16,018 nt of DNA, taken from the NCBI GenBank assembly GCA_004151065.3, contig NWUY0300023476.1:57553-73570 (forward strand). The letters are read 5' to 3'. Both the position numbers and the translations under genes were made by a program. A model generated the notes under the pieces. That model ran no database searches. It was not told where the DNA came from and worked only from the letters and a program-made list of their open reading frames with translations. Below are positions 1 through 7,847 of this stretch, one piece after another. Within the stretch, counting starts at the first letter, position 1. Each line of letters starts with the position of its first letter. The stretch is from Larix sibirica (Eukaryota > Streptophyta > Pinopsida > Pinales > Pinaceae).

Positions 1-171
1 GTCCAATACATGTTATGAATGTTTATGTTATTCTCAATGGGTGTATTTGTATAATATGTTAATGGATTATGCTAGTTTATATGCTAATAATTTATATATA
101 TTCTATATGCTCATATATATGTGTGGTTGAGGACAAGTGGTAGGTAAGGAGGATTGGATTGCAAGATCAAC

Positions 172-395
172 GATGGTATTCTTTGAAAATCTGATTGAGG
201 TAAGAGTTTTAACTTTTTTTCGTTGGCATTTCACATTTATATAGAATACTTGAGAATTGAGTTGATTTATGGTGTCACNCCCATCGAAGTGATGGTCTTC
301 TTCGAACATCCAGTTGAGGTAAGAGTTTTTTCTTTGTTGTTGGCATTTCATATTTATATAGCATACTTGAGAATTGAGTTGATTTATGGTGTCAC
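172..395 (+). repeat. Tandem duplication, unit about 117-119 bp, split by an N
   Basis: The block starting GATGGTATTC at 172 is repeated from GATGGTCTTC at 291. The second halves (223-278 and 340-395) differ at only two of 56 positions and both end in GGTGTCAC; the first halves are less alike, roughly 80 percent by eye. Each unit contains a TATATAG box. It could be a duplicated promoter segment inside an LTR, or two related contigs laid end to end at the N at 279. Confidence 0.85.
279..279. other. Single ambiguous base, probable assembly join
   Basis: A lone N interrupts the tandem duplication. The 8-mer GGTGTCAC directly left of it recurs at 388-395. Some scaffolders write one N where two contigs are expected to overlap but could not be merged; the repeat on both sides fits that. 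Confidence 0.6.
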
Positions 396-449
396 TATGT
401 CTATTATGGTCTACCCCAATCCATACAAATTTTTTCTATGTAACATAAT

Positions 450-467
450 TGGTGACCATATTGGGGA
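450..467 (+). promoter_or_regulatory. Decayed primer-binding site, tRNA-Asp type
   Basis: Reverse transcription of LTR elements is primed by a host tRNA that pairs just downstream of the 5' LTR. TGGTGACCATATTGGGGA at 450-467 resembles the tRNA-Asp complementary site typical of the plant Athila/Tat branch (TGGCGCC...GGGGA). It shares the TGG start, the CC and the terminal GGGGA, and several of the differences are C-to-T or G-to-A transitions. It lies 4 bases after the proposed LTR end. The match is imperfect, and the call rests partly on position. Confidence 0.4.
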
Positions 468-1367
468 ATCTCCTTTTGGGGGTCTTTTTGGGTGACTTTT
501 CCTTCTCTATTTTTCTAAGTTTCCGTGTCGTTGGTAGCTTGATAGTAATTACATTGTTTTGTTCCTAATTTATTTGGTTTCACTCTTAATTTTTTGGCTA
601 TTATTATCCACCCACGTGGGTTGGATGATCCCTTCCTACGTACTCACATGGCCGGAGTATGCCTTGACCACGTACACACACTAATGTTTTCCTAACAGTC
701 ACGCACATCTCAATTTTAAGCCTATATATTGAGTTGGATGTTTGTTGGGTGAATTATGAGTGTTGATGAGTCTTCTTAGGTCTCTGTGAAGCTCCCCTTT
801 TATTAGTTTTTAATTAAGTTATTTTTTTGGCATTTTTTGTCATTAGTATATTTTCGCTTGTTTGATTCATGCTCCTTGGTGTCTTGCTTGGTTGGTCTTT
901 TTATACTAGTTGTCTGAGAGTTTCATGATTCAATATTGCATTTTCATTCATATATATTGGAAATACAAAAATATTTGCATCTTTCATTTTACTTGAGCAC
1001 TTGCATTTCTACTTGGAGTTGCATTAGCCTAGGAATTATTTGGAGAGATTGGATTTGCATTTGAAATTGAAAGAGACCATAATTGTGCATTTTCATTTAG
1101 TGGCATACAAATTTCATTTGAAAAACTAGACTAGTACTTAGTAATTTTTTATGTATGCTTCTTTCTTTTTGCTGAGTCACAACATCATTAGTTGCACGAC
1201 CATATACCCTTGAGTAAGCACGACCAAGTAAAATTAACGCTTAACTTTAAAATTGATTAGAAACATTTTATTTTCTAGGGTGCAAAAAAAAGTATAGGTT
1301 TTAGAGTCTTGGAATAGGATTTTGTGAGTAAAATTCTCCAAGACTATGAAACTCAACAGTAGGATTT
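468..1367. other. Non-coding leader, no gene seen
   Basis: AT-rich sequence between the primer-binding-site candidate and the duplicated Gag leader, with stops in all frames and no ORF I would call. It holds a perfect 10-base palindrome CCCACGTGGG at 611-620 (a G-box), two further ACGT cores at 638-641 and 670-673, and a TATATA at about 722. Long untranslated leaders are common in large plant gypsy elements. No RNA gene was recognised. Confidence 0.5.
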
Positions 1368-3079
1368 TTTCTAGGGAGTGGTGACACCCATGGTATAATT
1401 GGTGTTCTTAGGAATCTCGCCTTACACACGAGTCAAGCACGAGGTGACAGGGAGGTTGGTTGCGGAGATATCCCTCCAATACCTTCCTAGTGTTGGAGAT
1501 ATATCCCAGGTTTATTCATATATGGATGTTCTTGAAACACCTAAGTGATTCTTGAGTTTCAGACTTAGCTACCCCTCCCATATGGTGGATATAACCTACG
1601 ACTGTTCGCCTGATCATTAGTTATATGTAGTGACCATAGTTTCCTATCCTAGGTACCGCAAAGGGTACTTGCAGGGGTTATTCTATGAGTGTCCCAAGTC
1701 ATATAGGGTTCAGATAACACATAGCATTGTGCTTTCAAGTCTGAGGTCCCTTATAAATGATTATGTTACCTTCAACTATAGTAGCGGAATCTCAGGCCCC
1801 TCCTGGGTGAGTCACACCTTCTATAGTGTTGGGACTCCCTTTAGTCACTCTCTCTATTTGTGTGCATCTTGTCTTATATTTTCTAGGAGTGTGCTCGTTT
1901 TCGGTTAGTTCGACTTAGGGATTGATATTGGTTTTATGAATCCTTGGATTCATTGTGGATCGAGTTCTGACTTTCCGTCATTCTCATCGCTTAGCGGGTT
2001 TACCACTCGGTGATCATTTGTACCCTCACCACAAGATGTGTAAAGAGATTATTGGTGTCCCTTATTTATCACACTTTGAGCTTCAAATAATTCTTACTAT
2101 GAGCTCTGCATCTGATAGCCTGGGGATCCCTTCAACCCCTCTGTCGGGAGGCGGTGGAGGAGACCATGGGACTCCTTTTTCTTCTATTTCATGGGTCCCA
2201 GGGACTCCTGTGTTCACTGATTCTAGCGCTGTTGGTTTGTTCGAGATTGTGAGAATGAATCATTTTGGGAATTCTTGGTTGTCAGATCATGTATCCACTT
2301 TTTCCTTAGGATTATCGGACGGTGATGGTTCACCGATTCCTGAAACGTGACTTGCCTCATCCTTCGTCCAATATCCCATTTTCCATACTGGTTTCTAGTA
2401 ATACCTTTGGTGTTAGGTTTGGGGGCGTCTCATCCTCCTTCACTACATATTAGTTTGGGACTGGTCTTATCCCTCCTTCTTCTCCTTTTGTTGGGGGATG
2501 TCTTGCCCCTTCATCATCCCCTTATACCAGTTTCAATACTTTTGTGGGTGGAAGTGGGAATGTAGGTGGTGGTTCTACTTCATATATTCCATATGTTTGC
2601 TTATCATCTACTGCACCAGTCCCTACGAATTCCTTTCTTATGGTGCATCCTCCCCCTGGTTCATTTGTACCCTTGGGTGGTAATGTATCATTTAATATGG
2701 GACACCCTTCGACTGGAGTTCCTCTGTTGGGGGGATGTATGCCTCCCCCTTCATTAGGGGGAAACGTGTACAATCCTACGGGAAATGTTGGAAATATTGA
2801 TTTTACTTCACAAGGGGTTTCTTCCATGCAAATACTGGTTCATCCTTACATGAATCAATTTGGAGGAGGATACTATCCTACTGTTTAGGGCCATGGCATT
2901 TACCAGAATCCACCGTGGCCCACGATCTCCAATCCTATGCCTATGGGCATGCATCCACAGAGTCAATCTTTCCTGGGAGCATGGCCTCAAGCTTCACAAC
3001 CAAGGATCCCATTCCTAACTACTTTGAACTTACCGGACTCATCTAGGCTCATGAATGATCCAGTGTGTCACGATCCTAC
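1368..3079 (+). repeat. Long direct repeat, copy A (leader plus Gag N-terminus)
   Basis: This block is repeated as copy B at about 3085-4809. Shared landmarks include GGGAGTGGTGA, TACACA(C/T)GAGTCAAGCACGAG, TTTCCTATCCTAGGTACCGCA and ATGAATGATCCAGTGTGTCAC. Identity is around 80 percent by eye with small indels, for example a 17-base deletion in copy A near 2347. Copy A stops exactly at the N at 3080. At this divergence the two copies are not alleles; they are two family members or a very old duplication. Confidence 0.9.
1955..3079 (+). pseudogene. gag: Degenerate Gag N-terminal region, copy A
   Basis: Gag forms the virus-like particle of an LTR retrotransposon. This fragment covers only the Ser/Pro/Gly-rich N-terminal extension, which has no recognised domain. 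It reads in frame 2 from about 1955 to 2350, rich in short runs of Gly, Ser, Thr and Pro. It then shifts to frame 3 (about 2352 to 3079) after a 17-base deletion relative to copy B. In-frame TAG stops at 2451 and 2886 each fit a Gln codon CAG changed by one transition. The last readable motif, LMNDPVCHDP, matches copy B just before its Gag core. No trustworthy start codon: the reading frame is closed by TGA upstream where copy B has CGA. The N at 3080 cuts off the rest. Confidence 0.7.
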
Positions 3080-3080
3080 N
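3080..3080. other. Single ambiguous base, probable assembly join between two elements
   Basis: The N falls between the last base of repeat copy A and the first bases of copy B. Left of it the Gag frame stops in mid-sequence; right of it the leader of another copy begins within about 5 bases. Confidence 0.7.
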
Positions 3081-3084
3081 GTCT

Positions 3085-4809
3085 GACCAGGGAGTGGTGA
3101 AACCCATGGTATATTGGTGTTCTCGGGAAGCTCGCCTTACACATGAGTCAAGCACGAGGTGACGTGGAAGTTGGTTGTGGAGATAGACCTCCAATGCCTT
3201 CCTAGCGTTGGATATATATCCCGATTCTATTCATAGCTGGGGGTTCTGGAATAACCTAAGTGATTCTTGATATTCGGGCTTAGCTACCCTGCCCATATGA
3301 CGGATTTAACCTGCGATTGTTCGCTTGATCATTGGTTATACATGGTGATCTTGGTTTCCTATCCTAGGTACCGCATAGGGTACTTGTAGGGTTATTCTAT
3401 GAGTGTCTTGAATTAGATAGGGGTCTGACAGCACATAGCATTGTGCTTTGAAGTATGAGGGCCCTTATAACGGATTTTGTTACCTTCGGCTATAGTGGCA
3501 AAGTCTCGAGCCCCTCCTGGACGAGGCACACCTTCTACAGTTTCGGGAGGCCCTTTATCCACTCTCTCTATTTGTGTTCATATTGTCTTAGATTTTCTAG
3601 ATGTGTGCATGTTTCCGTTTAGTTGGCCTTAGGGATCGATATTGTTTTTACGACTCTTTGGAGTCATCGCGGATCGAGTTCCGGTTATCCACCATTCTTG
3701 TCTCTTAGCAGGTTTACCTCCCAGTGATACTTTGCATCCTTGCCATAAGAGGCATAGAGAGATTCTTGGTGGCCCTTATTTATCACACCACGAGGTTCAA
3801 ATAATTATTATAGTGAGCTCCGCGTCTGATACCTTGGGGATCCATTCGACTCCTTTATCATCAGTGGGTGGAGGATTTCATGGGACTCCTTTTTATTTTG
3901 TCTCAGGGCTCCCATGGACTCCCGTGTTCACTAGTTCTCATGTTGTTGGTTCATACCATCCTATTAGAGTGAATCCTTTTGAGAATCCTTGGTCGTCAGA
4001 TCATGTGTCTACTTTTTCCTTAGTATTATTGGGTGGTGATGCTTCTTTGATTCCTAAAACCACTAATCCATTTTCTTTTGGCATGCCCAATCCTTCGTTC
4101 AATATCCCATCTTCCATACCAATTTCTAGTAGTAACTCTGGCGTTGGGTTTGTGGGAATCTCATCCCCCTTTACTGCATATCAGTTTGGGAGTGTTCATA
4201 TCCCTCCTTCCTCTCCTTTTGTTTTGGGATGGAATCCCCCTTCATCAACCCATAATACCAATTTTAATCCTTTTGTAGGTGGAATTGGGAATGTAGGAGG
4301 TAGTTCTACTTCATATATCTCATATGTATGCGTATCTATTATTGCACTAGTCTCTATGAATTCCTTTCTTATGGCGCATCCTCCTCCTGATTCGGCAGTC
4401 CCCTTGGGTGGGAATGTTACATTTAACATAGGTCACCCTTCGGCTGGAGTTCCTTTGTAGGGGGGATATATACATCCCACTTTTTCAAGGGGCAATGTGT
4501 ACAATCCTATGGGAAATTTTGGTGATGTTCCTTTCTCTTCCTAGGGGGTCCCTACCATGAAAATACATGTTCATCCTTATATGAATAAATTTGGAGGAGG
4601 ATATTATCCTATTGGTCAGGGTCATGGTATTTACTAGAATCCACCATGGACCACAGCCTCGAATCCTATGCCTACGGTCATGTATCTGCAAGGTCAGTCT
4701 TTCTCAGGGGAATGGCCTCAAATTCATAACCAAAGCTCCCATTTCTAGCTACTTTGAATTTACCAGACTTATATAGATTGATGAATGATCCAGTGTGTCA
4801 CAATCCGGC
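3085..4809 (+). repeat. Long direct repeat, copy B (leader plus Gag N-terminus)
   Basis: This is the partner of the block at 1368-3079. It starts directly after the N at 3080 (the match is clear from CCAGGGAGTGGTGA at 3087). It continues without a break into the Gag core, so copy B is the one attached to the polyprotein. Positions 3085-3640 are leader and carry no coding. Confidence 0.9.
3642..4749 (+). pseudogene. gag: Degenerate Gag N-terminal extension, copy B
   Basis: It reads in frame 3 as about 370 codons rich in Ser, Pro, Gly, Thr and Phe, with repeated short patterns such as SSPF, PSSIP and GGxGNVGG. The first 272 codons are open; a TAG at 4458 (copy A has TTG) is followed by further stops at 4542 and 4635. 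A one-base deletion near 4715-4730 moves the frame to that of the Gag core. The start codon is uncertain: 3642 is only the first codon after a stop. No known domain is seen; low-complexity N-terminal extensions of this kind exist in some plant gypsy Gags, but their role is unclear. Confidence 0.65.
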
Positions 4810-5706
4810 ATGGCCTCCGGTCCCCACTAATCTTCCCTTAGACGTTCCTAAGTTTGAGGGAAAGAAGGGTGAGGATTCGGGTGATCATGTTACTACCTTT
4901 CACCTTTGGTGCTCGTCGAATTCCTTAAATCACGATTCCATTGGTTTGATACTATTTCAATTCACCCTTACAAAGGCTTCCATGAAACGGTATGTCAAGT
5001 TACCCAAGGGAATGTATCGTACTTTTAACAATTTGGCCTTAGTTTTTCTTAACCACTTTCAGCTGCTGGTCTATTATGATGTAGGCACGGAAATATTATC
5101 GACATTCCGTCAAGACAAAGCCACTAATATTTCTAATCATATTTAAGAGTGGAATAGACAAACGAGGTTGATTAAAGATAATATTCCACCAGAGTTTATG
5201 TTGGAATGGTTCCTTAATTCCCTTTTACCTTATATTGTGAAGGATGTTTCAACATCTAGAGTCATGGCTAAGGAACATGCCATCTTTAAAGCTCAGTAGT
5301 TATACTTGGTATACACTAATTTTCGGATTATTTATGAGATTATACTTGATGTACCGTGATCGATTCATGAAACTAAGCCAACTCCAAGACCTCATGCCGA
5401 TGGCATTGTAGGTTCTGCAAGTGACAAGGTTGTAGACCAGGTGATGAATCGGTTGCATAATTTGTCTATTAATCAGTCTGTAGCAGGACAAACTACAACT
5501 TCATCCTCTCCTACCCAGTCATCGGACGTACACTATGTGCAGTTGATGAACTCGAAGGGTAACCAAAAACCTATAGGGAATAAGAAAAAGGGGAAGAATA
5601 ACCATAAGGGTGGGAATAACAATAATAAGAAGGGGAATGATAATAATGAGAAGGATGACAATAATGCTGGTGGGGACAAGAAGAAAAAGAGGAAGGTGAA
5701 ATTTCC
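4754..5706 (+). pseudogene. gag: Degenerate retrotransposon Gag core and basic tail
   Basis: Gag capsid-type domain, packaging the element RNA in the cytoplasm. In frame 2 the pattern is that of the Retrotrans_gag family: LDVPKFEG, then DHVTTFHLW, FQFTLTKASMKRYVKLP, LALVFLNHFQ and an RQDKATNISNHI segment. The frame stays the same to 5706 but is interrupted by TAA at 5144 (from CAA), TAG at 5297 (from CAG) and TGA at 5357 (from CGA). The last 45 or so residues (about 5565-5706) are Lys/Asn/Gly-rich and end in KKKKRKVK (5678-5701), which contains the classic monopartite nuclear-import core KKKRKV. A basic RNA-binding tail before the zinc knuckle is usual in Gag. Confidence 0.85.
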
Positions 5707-5707
5707 T

Positions 5708-5746
5708 TGAAATATCTACTCACAGGATCACCTCACTCACTTGTGA
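5708..5746 (+). other. Ruined CCHC zinc knuckle
   Basis: Between the basic tail and the protease spacer a Gag zinc knuckle is expected. The frame continues and the His-containing part DHLTHL is still there (5726-5743). All three cysteine positions appear lost: TGA at 5708, TAC (Tyr) at 5717 and TGA at 5744. The Cys assignments come from the spacing and from my knowledge of related Gags, so they are inference. Confidence 0.5.
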
Positions 5747-5752
5747 CCCAAG

Positions 5753-6568
5753 ATGGATGAAGCCTTGAATCTCATAGCACATATCCCAGATGTGTTAACC
5801 AATCCACTTCCTCATAATCAAAATATGACTTCAGGTGCTTCTAACACCGGAAATGGGTTTGTTGGAACTTCAAACCCTTTGGCCCATGATGGGGGCCCCA
5901 AATGTGTTAATATGGTCCAATCTGAGGTTAATGTTTCCACTCGCTCTCGTGATTACGATCCTCTGCAACCCTCTATGGGGAAAGAGACTCCTCCTCTAGA
6001 GATCCCTTTGAATATTGATAAGCCTGATCCTATGCCACGTGTTGCGAAAGGATTCCTTAAGCAATCAGCTCACAACCGTAATTACCTAGTTGCCCAGAAC
6101 TATTCCATCATCAAGGATATGGGCCAAATTCCATGTGCTATGTCAGCCTTGGAGGTACTCCAGATGTGTCCTTTACAGAGGAATGCCTTTTTATCTACCT
6201 TGGTTGCTCTTGATTCAAGTGGCCCTAGTGTGATCAAGTTTAAGACCGCTGACATGCAGCTTCACTTTCCTTACCATGTGGCTTTTCAATTCCATGTGGA
6301 GTGTCTCAATATGACCATCAAATGTACAGTTGTTGACGAAGGTGCTCTTATGTTGGTCATGTCTCTATATTATTGAAAGACCCTTGGCTCTCCTCCGTTA
6401 TTCAAATCCATGACCATGTTGATTGCGTTCAATGGGATTTCGTTTACACCACATGGAATTATAACCTCTCTCTAGGTCCAGTTGGGTGGGAAGTCTATGC
6501 CGGTAGAGGTTGAGGTGGTTGATGCACCCCTTGAATACAATAATTTATTGGGTAGGAATTGGATATAC
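5753..6568 (+). pseudogene. Degenerate retroviral-type aspartic protease with spacer
   Basis: The protease cuts the Gag-Pol polyprotein. Frame 2 is open from 5753 to a TGA at 6374 and continues to 6568 with a TAG at 6473. Positions 5753-6290 are a linker of low complexity ending in a conserved-looking ALEVLQMCPLQRNA patch. The active-site region is TVVDEGA, with the Asp codon at 6335-6337; this is DEG rather than the usual D(T/S)G. The C-terminal flap and strand motifs follow: FTPHGI, then VEVVDAPLEY and LLGRNWIY, the last being the usual hydrophobic-hydrophobic-G-R-(D/N) signature. At 6568 the frame ends abruptly against reverse transcriptase. Confidence 0.8.
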
Positions 6569-7332
6569 ACGAACATGAAATTAAAACTTATCCTAATGTT
6601 AAACCCGGTCGGAAATGCATGAGGGCGGTGAATCCTAGAAAGTCACCCACTATCAAAGCAGAGGTAGAGAAGCTACTTAAATATGGATTCATCTATCCAA
6701 TTCCTTTAACCAAATGGGTATCCAACCCTGTTCCTATAGAAAAAAAAGAAAGTAACCATCCAAGTGTGCAAAAAATTTAGAGATCTGAATAAATCTTATC
6801 TGAAAGATAAATTTACCACACCTTTCATTGATATTTTGGATGAGTGTGTGGGAAGTGACTTTTTCTTATTTACGGATGGTTTTTCGAGATATAATTAGAT
6901 CAAAATCAAGCCCAAGGATCAGCATAACACAACATTTATTTTACTTGGGATACTTTTGCATACTGAAAAATTCCCTTGGGCCTTAAAAACACCGGAGTGA
7001 GCTTCCAACAGGTTATAACATTCGTATTTCACGATATTAAACGTATTGTGGAGGCCTATCTAAATGATCTTGTTGCTCACTCTCGCAAGAGAGTGGATCA
7101 TCCAGACTACCTCTGTTTAGTATTCGAAATATTTTGGCACTATAAGATCCATTTAAACCCTCATAAGTGCATCTTTTGTGTGAGAACAAGATGCCTTTTG
7201 GGATTCATCATTTCAAAGGAAGGGATTAGAGTTAACCCCTTAAAGATTGAGGAAATACTTCGATTGCCTCCCCCGCGCATGATTACTCAACTTCAGATTC
7301 TATAGGGGAAAGCTAATTTTTTGCATCGCTTT
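6568..7332 (+). pseudogene. Degenerate reverse transcriptase
   Basis: The enzyme copies element RNA into DNA in the particle. Palm-domain motifs are in order but in changing frames. EHEIKTYP and the KAEVEKLLKYGFIYP segment are in frame 1 (6568-6740). A slip at the A-run near 6739-6747 leads to frame 2, with VCKKFRDLN, TPFIDILDECVG and motif A FTDGFSRYN (catalytic Asp at 6875-6877). A second shift near 6950 returns to frame 1, giving GLKNTGVSFQQ (motif B) and motif C AYLNDL at 7054-7071. Motif C normally reads Y-x-D-D; here the first Asp is Asn (AAT at 7063). LNPHKCIF and LLGFIISKEGI complete the thumb side. Stops lie at 6896 (TAG), 6964 (TGA) and 7303 (TAG). Confidence 0.92.
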
Positions 7333-7847
7333 GTAGTGAAATTGTATAGGCTTACTATGGGATTCATGCTCCTTTTGAAGAAGGATGTTTTGTTTATATG
7401 GGATGAGTGAGCTCAAGAATCCTTTGATGTTCCTAAGAAAGCCCTAGTATTGTTGCCTCTGCTACGTTCACCTGACTATAGTAGAGACTTCTTGATTTAT
7501 ATCACCACGTCTCAAGAGACAATTGGAATGGTCTTGGTTTAGGAGGATGAAGAGCTCTAGGAGCATGTTATTTATTATCTCAGTTGAAATTTAGTAAACG
7601 TTGAACTTAGGTATACTCACATGGAAAAATTGGCACTTGCGACCGTTCATGCTATTCATAGGTTGCGCCACTACATTTTACTCAGGAATACCATTGTCAT
7701 GGCATATATCAATCCATTTCAATTCATATTGACAAGACGCATGATTGGGGGGGATATAATAAATGGACTGTGATTTTACAAGAATTTGAACTTGATTTTG
7801 TTTCGGCGAAATCCAAGAAGTTTTTGGTATTTGCAGAATTAATGTAA
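7333..7847 (+). pseudogene. Degenerate RNase H-like / connection region
   Basis: RNase H removes the RNA strand during reverse transcription. Frame 1 continues to about 7750 with LLKKDVLFIWDE, SPDYSRDFLIYI, TIGMVLV, RYTHMEKLAL and HAIHRLRHYI. These are the usual landmarks of the gypsy RNase H or connection domain. The position where a catalytic Asp is usually found (YxDAS in other elements) reads IYITTS here, so this domain may have lost activity before the element decayed. A shift in the G-run at 7747-7753 moves to frame 3, where ILQEFDLDF and SAKSKKFLVFAEL are read. Stops interrupt at about 7408, 7540, 7558 and 7588. No second, archaeal-type RNase H as found in Tat elements is seen before integrase. 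Confidence 0.75.

Larger units (their letters stand above)
11..445 (+). mobile_element. Possible 5' LTR of a Ty3/gypsy element (copy A)
   Basis: A long terminal repeat carries the promoter and polyadenylation signals of a retrotransposon. Seen here: the stretch begins TGTTATG at 11 and ends TAACA at 441-445, so its ends form the short TG...CA inverted repeat usual for LTRs. A primer-binding-site-like sequence follows a few bases later. Two TATATAG boxes lie at 238-244 and 355-361; the second is about 85 bases before the proposed 3' end, a workable distance for R-U5. The left end is only a guess, because the matching 3' LTR is not in the window and an N interrupts the segment at 279. No protein coding is convincing here. 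Confidence 0.3.

Noticed and set aside
223-495. 90-codon plus-strand ORF and the 82-codon minus-strand ORF opposite it
   Set aside because: Both run through the tandem repeat and an N; the apparent internal repeat in the peptide just reflects the DNA duplication.
1630-1908. 92-codon plus-strand ORF in the copy A leader
   Set aside because: The matching stretch in copy B (about 3350-3620) does not stay open in the same frame, so it is not conserved coding.
2522-2827. Pro-rich minus-strand ORF, and a similar one at 4196-4429
   Set aside because: Antisense shadows of the Ser/Pro/Gly-rich Gag extension; low GC variation at third positions keeps the opposite strand open.
1368-4809. CRISPR-like or satellite array
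   Set aside because: Only two long diverged copies, with no short regular spacing; explained by two retrotransposon copies.
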